A stretch of 54,318 nt of DNA from Candidatus Niyogibacteria bacterium (GTDB lineage: Bacteria > Patescibacteriota > Minisyncoccia > JACROR01): NCBI GenBank assembly GCA_016186495.1, contig JACPLO010000012.1:1-54318 (forward strand), given 5' to 3'. Within the stretch, counting starts at the first letter, position 1. Every line of letters starts with the position of its first letter. Shown here piece after piece: positions 7,620 to 16,835 of the stretch. The position numbers and the translations under genes were made by a program. The notes under the pieces were generated by a model, which saw only the letters and a list, made by a program, of their open reading frames with translations, was not told the origin of the DNA and made no database searches.

Positions 7620-8888
7620 ATGTTGGACATAAAATTTATTCGTGAAAATCCGGATTTAATCAAAGCCGCGGCCAGAAAAAAACGCGTTGATTTTGACGTG
7701 AATGAACTTTTGAAAACAGACGAGGAAAGAAAAAATCTGCTGGCAAAAATTGAAGAATTGCGGGCTAAACAAAATAAAGTTTCGGAAGGAATCGTTCGGA
7801 TAAAAAATGAAGCGGAAAAACAAGCGGCAATAGAAATTTCACGAGCGCTTAAAAATGAACTTTCCGCGCGCGAAAATGAGTTTAGAAAATTAGACGAGAG
7901 ATGGCGGGATTTGATGCTGGCGGTTCCAAACATTCCTGATCCGGAAGTGCCGGAAGGGGAGAGCGACGCGCAAAATAAAGAAATAAGGAAATGGGAGGAA
8001 ACGCCGCGATTTGATTTTCCGATAAAAGACCATCTTGCCTTGATGCGGGATTTGAATTTGCTGGACTTGGAACGCGGGGCAAAAGTTTCCGGATTTCGCG
8101 GTTATTTTTTAAAAGGAGAAGGGGCTTTCCTTTCGCTGGCTTTGTGGCAATTGGCTTTAAAAATGCTTGAAGAAAAAGGATTTACGGCGGTTTTTACCCC
8201 CGTTTTGGTCAGGGAAAAAAATTTTATCGGTACCGGCTGGCTGCCTCAAGGCAAAGAAGAAATTTATAAAACTCAAGATGAACTTTATCTGGCCGGCACC
8301 GCTGAAGTGCCGATGATGGGTTATTACGGCGATGAAATTTTAAAAGAAGATGATTTGCCGATTAAATTTGCGGCTTTTTCCCCTTGTTTTAGGCGTGAAG
8401 CCGGCAGTTATGGCAAAGATACCCGCGGCATTTATCGGCTTCACGAATTTATGAAAGTGGAACAAGTCGTGCTTTGCCGGGCCGACCATCGGGAATCCGT
8501 CAAATGGCACGAAGCAATCACAAAAAATTCCGAAGAATTGGTTCAGGCGTTAGGATTGCCTTATCGCGTCGTGTTAAATTGCGGGGGCGATCTTGGCCAA
8601 GGCCAGGTTAAAAAATATGATCTGGAAATTTGGGTGCCGTCGGAGAAAAAATACCGCGAATCGCATTCTTCTTCGTATTTTCATGATTTTCAAACCAGGC
8701 GTTTGAATATCAAATATCGCGGCGCGGACGGAAAAATTCGTTTTGCCCATTCGCTCAATAATACCGCCGTCGCCACGCCGCGGATTTTGATTTCTCTTTT
8801 GGAAAATAATCAGCAAAAAGACGGTTCAATAAAAATTCCGGAAATTTTACAAAAATATGTCGGCAGAGATTTTATTAAACTCCCGTAA
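7620..8888 (+). CDS. serS: seryl-tRNA synthetase
   Basis: A class II synthetase of 422 residues, the normal length. The N-terminal tRNA-binding coiled coil is clear (residues about 1-110, starting MLDIKFIRENPDLIKAA). Class II motifs follow: GTAEVPMMG, motif 2 around FRREAGSYGKDTRG with HEFMKVE, and motif 3 around AHSLNNTAVATPRIL. In most SerRS proteins motif 3 begins with NGSG or NGTA, so the SLNN version is a modest deviation. The start is ATG 7620; no Shine-Dalgarno site is present. It overlaps the ftsQ-like gene downstream by 32 bases and so is probably translated in one operon with it. Confidence 0.95.
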   Translation: MLDIKFIRENPDLIKAAARKKRVDFDVNELLKTDEERKNLLAKIEELRAKQNKVSEGIVRIKNEAEKQAAIEISRALKNELSARENEFRKLDERWRDLMLAVPNIPDPEVPEGESDAQNKEIRKWEETPRFDFPIKDHLALMRDLNLLDLERGAKVSGFRGYFLKGEGAFLSLALWQLALKMLEEKGFTAVFTPVLVREKNFIGTGWLPQGKEEIYKTQDELYLAGTAEVPMMGYYGDEILKEDDLPIKFAAFSPCFRREAGSYGKDTRGIYRLHEFMKVEQVVLCRADHRESVKWHEAITKNSEELVQALGLPYRVVLNCGGDLGQGQVKKYDLEIWVPSEKKYRESHSSSYFHDFQTRRLNIKYRGADGKIRFAHSLNNTAVATPRILISLLENNQQKDGSIKIPEILQKYVGRDFIKLP

Positions 8889-9651
8889 AACGCGGCGCCG
8901 CCGCGCGATTCGGCGTTTATTGTTCTTTATTTTCGGCGCGGGAATAATTTTAAGCGGCGCGATTTATGTTTTTTATCTTCCGAAATTCAGGATTAAAGAT
9001 ATTGATGTTCCGGCGTTAAAAACGCTGTCTCAAGACGAAATAAAAGAATTCTCAAAGGAAATTTTATCCGCCAAAATTGCCGGCCTTTTGCCGGCCGATA
9101 ATATTTTATTGGCGCCGATTGAAAAAATAAAAACAGGATTAAAATCAAAATTTTTAAGGATAAAAGAAATAGAAGTAAGCCGCCGCTGGCCGGATATTTT
9201 AAAAATAGATATTCTGGAACGTTCCACTTGGGCTGTTTATTGCCAAAAAGGCGAAAAAAACGGCTGTTATTTGAGCGATAATCAAGGATTGCTGTTCGCT
9301 TCGGCTCCGGAATTTGAAGGAAATCTTTTGCTAAAATTATATGATGAGAGACCATCGGCCGGTCAATTTTCCCTCGGCGATTTCATTTTGAATCAAAAAA
9401 ATTTTACTTTAATATCCGAATTTGAAAATGAATTGGAAAAAGCCGGAAAACATATTTCCAAAATAATTTTCAAAGACGATCAGGAGGAATTTTATGTGGG
9501 AAGTTGGAAAATAACGCTGGATTTTGAAATTAACAAGGAAACAGCGATAAAAAATTTATTTCTGGCTTTAACGGAAATTGGCGGCTTTGAAAATAAGCTT
9601 GATTACATAGATCTTAGATTTGGCGACAAAATATTTTATAAATTCAAATAG
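8857..9651 (+). CDS. ftsQ: FtsQ/DivIB-like division protein with POTRA domain
   Basis: The 264-residue protein has the layout of FtsQ/DivIB: a basic cytoplasmic N-terminus with a run of six Arg/Lys (residues about 10-19), one transmembrane segment (LLFFIFGAGIILSGAIYVFY, about 21-40), then a POTRA domain (FRIKDIDVPALKTLSQDEI, about 45-110) and the FtsQ-type beta domain containing SRRWPDILKIDILERSTWAVY. It would act in the divisome at the outer face of the membrane. Sequence identity with model FtsQ proteins is low, so the assignment rests on domain order and context. The ATG lies inside serS. A tRNA-Glu gene on the other strand follows after 18 bases. Confidence 0.8.
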   Translation: MSAEILLNSRKTRRRRAIRRLLFFIFGAGIILSGAIYVFYLPKFRIKDIDVPALKTLSQDEIKEFSKEILSAKIAGLLPADNILLAPIEKIKTGLKSKFLRIKEIEVSRRWPDILKIDILERSTWAVYCQKGEKNGCYLSDNQGLLFASAPEFEGNLLLKLYDERPSAGQFSLGDFILNQKNFTLISEFENELEKAGKHISKIIFKDDQEEFYVGSWKITLDFEINKETAIKNLFLALTEIGGFENKLDYIDLRFGDKIFYKFK

Positions 9652-9669
9652 TCCTGTTACAAAAATTTG

Positions 9670-9744
9670 CGCCCTTGTCGGGATTTGAACCCGAGTTTCA
9701 TGGATGAGAACCATGCGTCCTGGACCAAGCTAGACGACAAGGGC
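9670..9744 (-). tRNA. tRNA-Glu (CTC)
   Basis: A 75-nt minus-strand cloverleaf: acceptor GCCCTTG/CAAGGGC, anticodon stem CATGG/CCATG with loop TTCTCAT (anticodon CTC), T loop TTCAAAT and discriminator G, which is usual for tRNA-Glu. CCA is not encoded. Confidence 0.92.
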
Positions 9745-9797
9745 TGTTCTTTTTTATATTAGTATGAAATTCTCAATTTTTAAAGTATAATTAAAAA

Positions 9798-11381
9798 ATG
9801 GCTCATTATGATATTTTAATCAAAAACGGAATGGTGATTGACGGAAAGCGCGGCCGGATAAGGCGGGAAGATGTCGGCATTAACAACGATAAAATAAAAT
9901 TTATCGGAGATTTAGCCGGCGAATCTTCAGCGGAATTGGAAATTGACGCGAACGGAAAATACGTGGCGCCCGGCTTCATTGATCTGACTAATCATTCCGA
10001 CGCTCATTGGCGGATATTTTCAAGTTCCGGACAGGAAAGCATGCTTTATCAGGGGGTGACGACGATTTTAGGCGGCAATTGCGGCATTTCTTTAGCGCCG
10101 TTGATCAGCGGCAAGGATATAGAAGGATTGGAAAAATGGGTAAATGTTTCCGAAATAAACATTAACTGGCAAACAATGGATGAATTTCTGGAAGAAATGG
10201 AAAAGCAGAAATTAGGAGTGAATTTTGCCACTTTAGTCGGGCACGGCACGCTTCGCCACGGCATAGTCAAAGATAACAGTCCGGTCAGCGCGGCGGAAAT
10301 TAATCAGATGCGGCTTCTCTTGGATCGTTCCATTAAAGCCGGCGCTTTTGGATTTTCCACCAGTTTAGGGGCAATTTATGAAAAATCAGCTTCTCCGGAA
10401 GAGGTTATTGAACTTTTAAAAGTGGCGGCTGAACATAATGCTTTTTCAAAACATCATTTAAGGAATGAAGGAATGAATATCTTGCCATCTGTTTCGGAAA
10501 TCATCAGTTTTGCCAGAGAAAGCGGAGCAAATTGCCAGATTTCCCATTTAAAAGCGGTGGGCCGCCGCGGCGGAGAACACGTTCAAGATGTTTTAAATTT
10601 AATTAGCCAAGCGAGAGAAGAGGGATTAAAAATAACCGCCGATGTTTTTCCTTATACCAGCACGGGCTCCGATCTTTTCATGCTTTTACCGGCTTGGGTT
10701 TTGGAAGAAGGTAAAGATGCGATTTTGGAACAAATCCGCGATCAGGAAAAAAGAAAATCCTTAATTCTTTCTTTAAAAGAATTAACTTTGCATTTTGAAC
10801 GGATTATTATCGCTTCCGTGGCACGCGGAGCTTTAGCCGTTGCGGGAAAAACGCTTTTGGAAATCGCCGAAGACGCGGGCAAAGCGCCGGAAGAAGTGAT
10901 GCTTGATCTTTTGGATATCAACGAACTTCGCGTGAGTATTTTTAATGAAATAATAAAAAAAGAAGATATTGAAAAATTTATTATTCAAGAATACGCGATG
11001 GTTGCTTCGGACGGCGCGGGTTACGCGTTAGCGGATGCTTCAAAAAAAGATTTGCCTCATCCGCGTTCTTTTGGCGCTTTCCCTAAAGTTTTTGCTGATT
11101 TTGTCAAAGAAAAAAAATTATTCGGTTGGGAAGACGCGGTTTATAAAATGAGCGGTTTTCCGGCTTTGGTTTTAGGATTAAAAGATAGAGGAATTTTGGA
11201 AAAAGGAGCGATGGCCGACGTAACGATTTTTAATCCGGAAAACATCCAAGATCAAGCGACTTATAAAAATCCTTTTCAGCTCGCGAAAGGAATGGAATGG
11301 GTGATCGTTAACGGCCGCCCGATCATAGAAAATGGCGTTTTTACGGGTGCGCTGAACGGAAAAATTCTTAAAAAATTTTAA
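9798..11381 (+). CDS. amidohydrolase, N-acyl-D-amino-acid deacylase family
   Basis: A 527-residue member of the metal-dependent amidohydrolase superfamily, closest in layout to D-aminoacylases. It has a small N-terminal beta domain (DILIKNGMVIDG), then the TIM barrel. Likely metal ligands are H66 (FIDLTNHSD), C95 (GGNCGIS), the His in FSKHHLRNEG, the His in CQISHLKAVG and the Asp in MVASDGAGYA. The first His of the usual HxH pair is Thr64 here. The C-terminus returns to the beta domain (MADVTIFNPENIQD). Its place directly before ftsW and murG suggests a role in D-amino-acid or peptide turnover of the wall, but that is inference. TATAAT lies six bases before the ATG (9786-9791), so it probably starts a leaderless operon. 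Confidence 0.8.
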   Translation: MAHYDILIKNGMVIDGKRGRIRREDVGINNDKIKFIGDLAGESSAELEIDANGKYVAPGFIDLTNHSDAHWRIFSSSGQESMLYQGVTTILGGNCGISLAPLISGKDIEGLEKWVNVSEININWQTMDEFLEEMEKQKLGVNFATLVGHGTLRHGIVKDNSPVSAAEINQMRLLLDRSIKAGAFGFSTSLGAIYEKSASPEEVIELLKVAAEHNAFSKHHLRNEGMNILPSVSEIISFARESGANCQISHLKAVGRRGGEHVQDVLNLISQAREEGLKITADVFPYTSTGSDLFMLLPAWVLEEGKDAILEQIRDQEKRKSLILSLKELTLHFERIIIASVARGALAVAGKTLLEIAEDAGKAPEEVMLDLLDINELRVSIFNEIIKKEDIEKFIIQEYAMVASDGAGYALADASKKDLPHPRSFGAFPKVFADFVKEKKLFGWEDAVYKMSGFPALVLGLKDRGILEKGAMADVTIFNPENIQDQATYKNPFQLAKGMEWVIVNGRPIIENGVFTGALNGKILKKF

Positions 11382-11382
11382 A

Positions 11383-12477
11383 ATGCCGTTTTTAAAAACT
11401 TATGACAAACCGTTTGCGATAATTTTTACGGCTTTGGTTCTTTTCGGCCTTTTGGCTTTAGCTTCGGCTTCTCTCGGCCAAGCCGCTAAAGAAGGAATTT
11501 CTTTTTATAATTATCTTTCGCGCCAAATTATTCTCGGTTTAGGGTTAGGCGGTATTCTGTTTTTTCTGGGTTTGCGCTTGCCTTATAAACTTTGGCGTCG
11601 GTTGGCGCTGATCGTTTTTTTAACGGGATTAGGACTAATGTTTTTGGTTTACGTGCCGTATCTTGGATTCAGCCACGGGGGAGCCCGGCGCTGGCTTAAT
11701 TTTGGATATTTTTTTCTTCAGCCGGTGGAATTTTTAAAATTCGGCTTTATCGTTTATTTATCTTCATGGATGGCTTCTCGAAAGGAGCAATTATCTTCTT
11801 TTGAATTTGGTTTAGCGCCTTTTTTCGTATTTTTAGGGTTGATCGGCATTTTGCTTTTTTCCCAGCCGGATATGGGCAGTTTTGGCATAATCGGGCTTAC
11901 GGCCTTAGTTTTATTTTTCATCGGCGGCGCAAAAAAATCTCATTTAGCGGCGATAATTATTTTAGGTTTAATCGCCGCCGCCTTACTGGTGGCATTCGAA
12001 CCTTACCGCCTTTCTCGATTTATGACTTTTATTAAGCCGGATGACGATTTAAGAGGGGCGGGCTGGCAACTCCGTCAATCTTTGATTGCCATCGGTTCGG
12101 GAAATGTTTTTGGAAAAGGCCTGGGCCGGGGTATCCAGAAATTTGATTATTTGCCGGAGGCGGCGGGAGATTCAATTTTTGCGGTTATCGCGGAAGAATT
12201 CGGTTTTTTAGGCGGATTTTTTTTAATCGCGGCATTTTTGTTTTTTCTCTGGCGGGGACTTTTTATCGCTAAAAACGCGCCGGATGTTTTTGGTAGACTT
12301 TTAGCCGCCGGTTTTGTTATACTTGTGATATTGCAAAGTTTTATCCATATCGGAGGATTGGTCGGAATTTTTCCTTTAACCGGCCTGCCTTTGGTTTTTA
12401 TAAGCCAAGGAGGCTCATCGCTCGCTGTTTCATTTTTGATGGTGGGAGTAATTTTGAATATTTCAAAATATAGTTAA
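11383..12477 (+). CDS. ftsW: FtsW/RodA/SpoVE-family glycosyltransferase
   Basis: A 364-residue polytopic membrane protein with about ten transmembrane segments, the SEDS-family layout. Diagnostic stretches include GGARRWLNFGYFFLQPVEFLKF, FSQPDMGS, GWQLRQSLIAIGSGNVFGKGLG and the C-terminal PLTGLPLVFISQGGSSL, which favours FtsW over RodA. SEDS proteins polymerise lipid II into glycan strands. It starts one base after the deacylase stop and is followed by murG after nine bases, giving a wall-synthesis operon. Confidence 0.9.
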   Translation: MPFLKTYDKPFAIIFTALVLFGLLALASASLGQAAKEGISFYNYLSRQIILGLGLGGILFFLGLRLPYKLWRRLALIVFLTGLGLMFLVYVPYLGFSHGGARRWLNFGYFFLQPVEFLKFGFIVYLSSWMASRKEQLSSFEFGLAPFFVFLGLIGILLFSQPDMGSFGIIGLTALVLFFIGGAKKSHLAAIIILGLIAAALLVAFEPYRLSRFMTFIKPDDDLRGAGWQLRQSLIAIGSGNVFGKGLGRGIQKFDYLPEAAGDSIFAVIAEEFGFLGGFFLIAAFLFFLWRGLFIAKNAPDVFGRLLAAGFVILVILQSFIHIGGLVGIFPLTGLPLVFISQGGSSLAVSFLMVGVILNISKYS

Positions 12478-12486
12478 TCATAATTT

Positions 12487-13617
12487 ATGAAGATATTAAT
12501 GGCCGGAGGGGGAACGGGCGGACATTTTTATCCTATTGTGGCCGTGGCCCGCGCTTTGCGCGAATTAGCGGAAAAAGAACGGATTGCGCGCCTTGATTTG
12601 ATTTTAATGTCAGATTTCCCTTACGACGAAAGTATTTTAAAACAAGAAGAGATTATTTTTGAAAAATCTCCCGCCGGAAAATTGCGGCGTTATTTTTCTT
12701 TTAAAAATTTCAGCGATATTTTTAAAACTTTTTTCGGCATTTTGCGCACTTTGGGAAAAATGTTTTTAAATATGCCGGACGCGGTTTTCGCCAAAGGAGG
12801 ATACGCCAGTTTTCCCGCTTTAGTCGCGGCAAGAATTTTCAGAATTCCAGTGCTTTTACATGAATCAGACGCGGTTCCCGGCTTGGTTAATCGCTGGGCG
12901 GGTAAATTTGCCGAAAAAATTGCCATATCTTTTCAGGAGAGCGCGCCGTATTTTCCCGAAGAAAAGACCGCTCTTCTGGGAAATCCGATAAGAAAAAGGG
13001 TGATTAGCGGAAACGCGGATGAAGCGCGCCGCGTTTTTGATCTGGAAAAAAACATTAAAACGGTTTTAATTCTCGGCGGTTCGCAGGGTTCTCAAAAAAT
13101 AAACGATACGGTTTTAACGATTCTTCCTTCTCTAGTTGAAAATTACAATGTCGTTCATCAATGCGGAAAATTAAATTATAAAGAAACCAGCCAGAGAGCG
13201 CAGGTTATTTTAAAAGATTATCCTTTCGCTAAACGGTATCATTCCGTGCCTTTTTTAATTGAAAGCGATTTAGGCAATATCTCAAAAATAACGGATTTGG
13301 TAGTTTCCCGGGCCGGCGCCGGCGCCATTTTTGAAATTGCCGCTTGGGGACTGCCCAGCATTTTAATTCCTTTGGATAATTCTGCCGCCGACCATCAGAG
13401 AAAAAATGCCTATATTTACGTAAAAAAAGGAGCTGCCGCGATTATTGAGGAGAAAAATTTAAAACCGCACATTTTTTTATCTGAAATAGAAAAATTTCTG
13501 CATAATGAAGAAAAAATGGAAGAAATGAAGAGAGCGGCCCGGAATTTTGCCAAAATTGACGCGGCTGAAAAAATCGCCCGGGAATTGATGAATATGGCGT
13601 TAAAACATGCCCAATAA
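12487..13617 (+). CDS. murG: UDP-GlcNAc:undecaprenyl-PP-MurNAc-pentapeptide GlcNAc transferase
   Basis: MurG makes lipid II on the inner membrane face. The 376-residue protein starts with the glycine-rich GGGTGGHFYPIVAVA loop and has LHESDAVPGLVNRW, a second-domain GGSQGSQKIND loop, and SRAGAGAIFEIAAWGLPSILIPLDNSAADHQ for nucleotide-sugar binding. These are the standard GT-B motifs. Length is normal. Its last 11 bases overlap the start of gltX in another frame. It follows ftsW, as in dcw clusters. Confidence 0.95.
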   Translation: MKILMAGGGTGGHFYPIVAVARALRELAEKERIARLDLILMSDFPYDESILKQEEIIFEKSPAGKLRRYFSFKNFSDIFKTFFGILRTLGKMFLNMPDAVFAKGGYASFPALVAARIFRIPVLLHESDAVPGLVNRWAGKFAEKIAISFQESAPYFPEEKTALLGNPIRKRVISGNADEARRVFDLEKNIKTVLILGGSQGSQKINDTVLTILPSLVENYNVVHQCGKLNYKETSQRAQVILKDYPFAKRYHSVPFLIESDLGNISKITDLVVSRAGAGAIFEIAAWGLPSILIPLDNSAADHQRKNAYIYVKKGAAAIIEEKNLKPHIFLSEIEKFLHNEEKMEEMKRAARNFAKIDAAEKIARELMNMALKHAQ

Positions 13618-15040
13618 AATAATTAAAACCCGCATCGCTCCATCACCCACCGGATTTTTGCATATCGGTACGGCTCGCACCGCGCTTTTTTCCTGGGCGT
13701 TTGCCCGCCAAAATAAAGGAAAATTTATTTTACGCGTTGAAGATACGGATTTGGAACGGTCTGATCCGCGTTTTGAAAAAGACATTATTGACGGTTTGAA
13801 ATGGCTTGAAATTGACTGGGACGGCAAAATATACCGCCAATCCGAACGGCTGGATATTTATAAAAAATATCTCACCCGTCTTTTAAAAGACGGTAAAGCT
13901 TTTTGGTGCCGCCACAGTGAAGAAGAATTAGCCGAAGAGCGGGCTACGCAGATGAAAAAAAATGAAATATCGCGGCATTTTTGCGAATTCAGGGAAAATT
14001 TTCCTCAAAATCAAAATCAAACAAAATCCAATTTTGGCATAATTCGCTTTAAAAATAATGCCAAAGAAGACATAAAATTTAACGATCTTATCCGCGGTGA
14101 AATCGTTTTTTCTCCGGAAATTTTAGGAGATTTTTCTTTAGCCAAAAATTTATCCGCTCCTCTTTATAATTTTGCGGTGGTGGTTGACGATTTTGAAATG
14201 GAAATTTCGCATATTATCAGGGGAGAAGACCATATTTCAAACACGCCTAAACAAATTCTAATTCAAAGAGCTCTTGGTTTTCCTTTGCCTCAATACGCCC
14301 ATTTGCCTCTTATTTTAAACAAAGATCGGGCCAAACTTTCCAAAAGAGACGGCGCGATTTCAATAAACGAATACCAAAAAGAAGGCTATTTGCCGGAAAC
14401 GATGTTTAATTTTATCGCTCTTTTGGGCTGGCATCCGAAAGACGACCGGGAAATTTTTTCCCGCGAATATCTTCTGAAAGAATTTTCTTTCAGCCGCGTG
14501 CAGAAAGGGGGAGCGGTTTTTAACCTTGAAAAATTAAATTGGATGAATAAAATTTATTTTAAATCGCTGGCAATCGGGAAAGCGGCGGATCGCGCTTTAA
14601 ATTTTTTGCCGGAAGAATGGCAAAAAATTTGCGTTAAAAACAAAAAATTCTGGCGCGCCATCGTTAAACTTGAAAAAGAAAGAATTGTGAAATTTTCAGA
14701 ATTGGCGGAAAAAATTGATTATTTTTTTAAAGAGCCGGTTTATTCAAAAGAAATTTTACGTTGGAAAGAAAAGCAGAATTATGAAGATATTGTGCGACAT
14801 TTAACTTATATTTTGAAATTGTTTGAGAAAATGCCGATTTTAGCTTTTTCTAAAGAAAAAGCGGAAAAAATCATAATGCCTTACGCTGAAAAAGAAGGGA
14901 AAGGGGAAGTTTTATGGCCTTTTCGGGTTGCGCTTTGCGGAAAAAAATATTCTCCCGGGCCTTTTGAAATCGCGGCGGTTCTTGGAAAAAAAGAAGTTTT
15001 AAAACGGCTTAAAAATGCTGTCGAAAAAATCCAGAATTAA
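13607..15040 (+). CDS. gltX: glutamyl-tRNA synthetase
   Basis: A class I synthetase of 477 residues. The HIGH motif is in APSPTGFLHIGTARTALF, the KMSKS motif is KLSKRDG (in KDRAKLSKRDGAISINEY), and DTDLERSDPRFEKDIIDGLKWL is typical for GluRS. The C-terminal anticodon-binding helical region is complete and ends in LKRLKNAVEKIQN. Because the window also encodes GatB, the enzyme may be non-discriminating and charge tRNA-Gln as well; this cannot be decided by eye. The TAA stop (15038-15040) coincides with the left end of a palindromic element, and the next gene starts inside gltX. Confidence 0.95.
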   Translation: MPNKIIKTRIAPSPTGFLHIGTARTALFSWAFARQNKGKFILRVEDTDLERSDPRFEKDIIDGLKWLEIDWDGKIYRQSERLDIYKKYLTRLLKDGKAFWCRHSEEELAEERATQMKKNEISRHFCEFRENFPQNQNQTKSNFGIIRFKNNAKEDIKFNDLIRGEIVFSPEILGDFSLAKNLSAPLYNFAVVVDDFEMEISHIIRGEDHISNTPKQILIQRALGFPLPQYAHLPLILNKDRAKLSKRDGAISINEYQKEGYLPETMFNFIALLGWHPKDDREIFSREYLLKEFSFSRVQKGGAVFNLEKLNWMNKIYFKSLAIGKAADRALNFLPEEWQKICVKNKKFWRAIVKLEKERIVKFSELAEKIDYFFKEPVYSKEILRWKEKQNYEDIVRHLTYILKLFEKMPILAFSKEKAEKIIMPYAEKEGKGEVLWPFRVALCGKKYSPGPFEIAAVLGKKEVLKRLKNAVEKIQN

Positions 15041-16448
15041 TCCCGTTAGAAAGTTGTTTTTTAAATCTACAAGAATAAGATCTGTTTTTGAGTGTTTGCA
15101 AAGCAAGCTTTCTAACGGGATTAAATTGGCAATAAGTATTTTGTCGGTGTTTGGCTTTTTATTTTTTATCAATCATAATGTTGATAATGTTTTCGCGTCA
15201 AAAATAGACGAACTTAAAACGCAAATTGGCGAACGTTCCCGGGAAATTGAAAGAATAGACGAAGAAATCGCAAAATACGAATCCGAGCTCGCAACGATTG
15301 AAGAAAAATCGCGCACTCTTCAGACTCAAATATCAAAAATTAATCTTTCTTTATCAAAAACAAAAGCGGATATAAAACGGGCTGAATCCGCGATGAATAA
15401 AACTCAACTGGAAATAGAGGAAACTCTTCTGGAGATCAGCGCTAAAGAGGAGGAAATGGAAAATAACAAAAAAAATTTAGCCGAAACTTTAAGGGAAGTG
15501 GATAAAACAGAATCCGAATCATTAGTGGAAATTTTCCTTAAAAATGAGAAAATGTCGGATTTTTTCGGAAACTTAAAATATATGGAAGATTTGGAAACAA
15601 GTATCGGCAATAAGCTCGCGTCTCTCCGTGAAATAAAGAATCTTTTGGAAGAAAAAAAGAAAGAATATCTGGGCGAAAAACTCCGTTTAGCGGAATTAAA
15701 GGATGAATTAAACGATCGAAAAGCCATTGAAGAAACGGCGCGGCTTGAAAAGAAAAACATTTTAACCGTGAGTAGAAATAAAGAAACTGAATTTCAAAAA
15801 ATTTTGGAAGAAAAAAGAAACCAAAAAGAACAGTTTGAAAAAGAATTAATGGAACTTGAATCTTCTCTTCGCATCACTATTGATCCGGAAAGCATTCCAG
15901 CGGCGCGCGCCGGAATTTTGAAATGGCCTTTTAGCGAAGAATATATGAAGCAATGCCGCTCTTACGGCGATTTGCTTAAAAATATTTTTTGTCTTACTCA
16001 ATATTTCGGCAATACGAAATTTGCCCAAACCGGAGCTTACGGCGGCCAGGGCCATAATGGCGTTGATTTTAAAGCGGCGATTGGCACAAAAATTTACGCG
16101 GCTCTTGGCGGAATCGTAAAAGGAGTCGGGGACACGGATACTATTCCTAAATGTTATTCTTACGGAAAATGGGTTTTAATTGAACATCCAAACGGCCTTT
16201 CTTCGCTTTATGCCCATCTTTCGCTGACAAAAGCATCATTGGGACAGGAAATAAACACGGGAGATTTAATCGGCTATTCAGGAAATTCCGGCTATTCAAC
16301 GGGGCCGCATCTGCATTTTACGGTTTACGCCACCCAGGGAGTGGAAATAAAACGTTTAGGGGATATTAAAAAGATTACTAAATGCGCGGAAGCGCGCATT
16401 CCAATCGCGCCGCTTGAAGCTTATCTTGATCCGTTGAATTATTTGTAA
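15015..16448 (+). CDS. secreted M23 (LytM) peptidase with long coiled coil, EnvC-like
   Basis: The 477-residue protein has three parts. The N-terminal leader starts at ATG 15015 inside gltX, is basic (MLSKKSR), is then interrupted by a 28-codon palindromic element (INPVR to LSNG), and continues with the hydrophobic run of a signal peptide (LAISILSVFGFLFFI). A long coiled coil follows (about 65-290, Glu/Lys/Leu-rich heptads). The C-terminal LytM domain (about 325-475) keeps the zinc ligands in GHNGVDFKA and GPHLHFTV. This is the architecture of EnvC and similar murein hydrolases or amidase activators. The intact zinc motifs suggest real hydrolase activity. It closes the deacylase-ftsW-murG-gltX operon. 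Confidence 0.88.
   Translation: MLSKKSRINPVRKLFFKSTRIRSVFECLQSKLSNGIKLAISILSVFGFLFFINHNVDNVFASKIDELKTQIGERSREIERIDEEIAKYESELATIEEKSRTLQTQISKINLSLSKTKADIKRAESAMNKTQLEIEETLLEISAKEEEMENNKKNLAETLREVDKTESESLVEIFLKNEKMSDFFGNLKYMEDLETSIGNKLASLREIKNLLEEKKKEYLGEKLRLAELKDELNDRKAIEETARLEKKNILTVSRNKETEFQKILEEKRNQKEQFEKELMELESSLRITIDPESIPAARAGILKWPFSEEYMKQCRSYGDLLKNIFCLTQYFGNTKFAQTGAYGGQGHNGVDFKAAIGTKIYAALGGIVKGVGDTDTIPKCYSYGKWVLIEHPNGLSSLYAHLSLTKASLGQEINTGDLIGYSGNSGYSTGPHLHFTVYATQGVEIKRLGDIKKITKCAEARIPIAPLEAYLDPLNYL
15039..15122. repeat. palindromic NPVR/SNG element, copy A
   Basis: Perfect 15-bp terminal inverted repeats AATCCCGTTAGAAAG (15039-15053) and CTTTCTAACGGGATT (15108-15122) enclose 54 bases. 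The total is 84 bases, 28 codons. It is read in frame in the M23 peptidase leader (INPVR to LSNGI), and its left end forms part of the gltX stop codon. Confidence 0.9.
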
Positions 16449-16477
16449 TTTTATAAATATGGTATGATAAAAATACA

Positions 16478-16741
16478 ATGAAGAACGGATTTATCCAAAT
16501 AATAATTATATTTTTGCTGCTTTTAGTGATTATCAGTTTAATGGGAGTCAGCCTTTTGGATATTATCAATAATAAATTAATCAAGGATAATTTTTCTTTT
16601 GTTTGGAATTTCAGCAATTGGCTTTGGGATAATTATCTTCACAGTCCAATAAAAATCGCTTGGCAGCTTTGGGTGGAACTTATCTGGGAACCATTTGTGG
16701 GAGCAATGAATAAGATAAGGGAAGGAAAATCCCCCAATTAA
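16478..16741 (+). CDS. hypothetical small membrane protein (87 aa)
   Basis: A single strongly hydrophobic segment (IIIIFLLLLVIISLMGVSLL, residues about 8-27) is followed by a Trp-rich region (FVWNFSNWLWDNY, WQLWVELIWEPF) that probably lies along the membrane surface. There is no recognisable family. TATGAT lies nine bases before the ATG (16463-16468) and there is no Shine-Dalgarno site, so it is probably transcribed separately from the M23 peptidase gene upstream. Confidence 0.6.
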   Translation: MKNGFIQIIIIFLLLLVIISLMGVSLLDIINNKLIKDNFSFVWNFSNWLWDNYLHSPIKIAWQLWVELIWEPFVGAMNKIREGKSPN

Positions 16742-16835
16742 ATTATATCTAATGTCGTAAAATGATTATTGTGCGTCATTTAATAAGTATGTTTATTATC
16801 GTTCCCCTATTATTTTTCCGTAGAACTCAATTAGT

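Noticed and set aside
15039-15122. Rho-independent terminator after gltX
   Set aside because: The inverted repeats are the ends of a dispersed element, the loop is 54 bases, there is no T-tract, and the downstream frame reads through.
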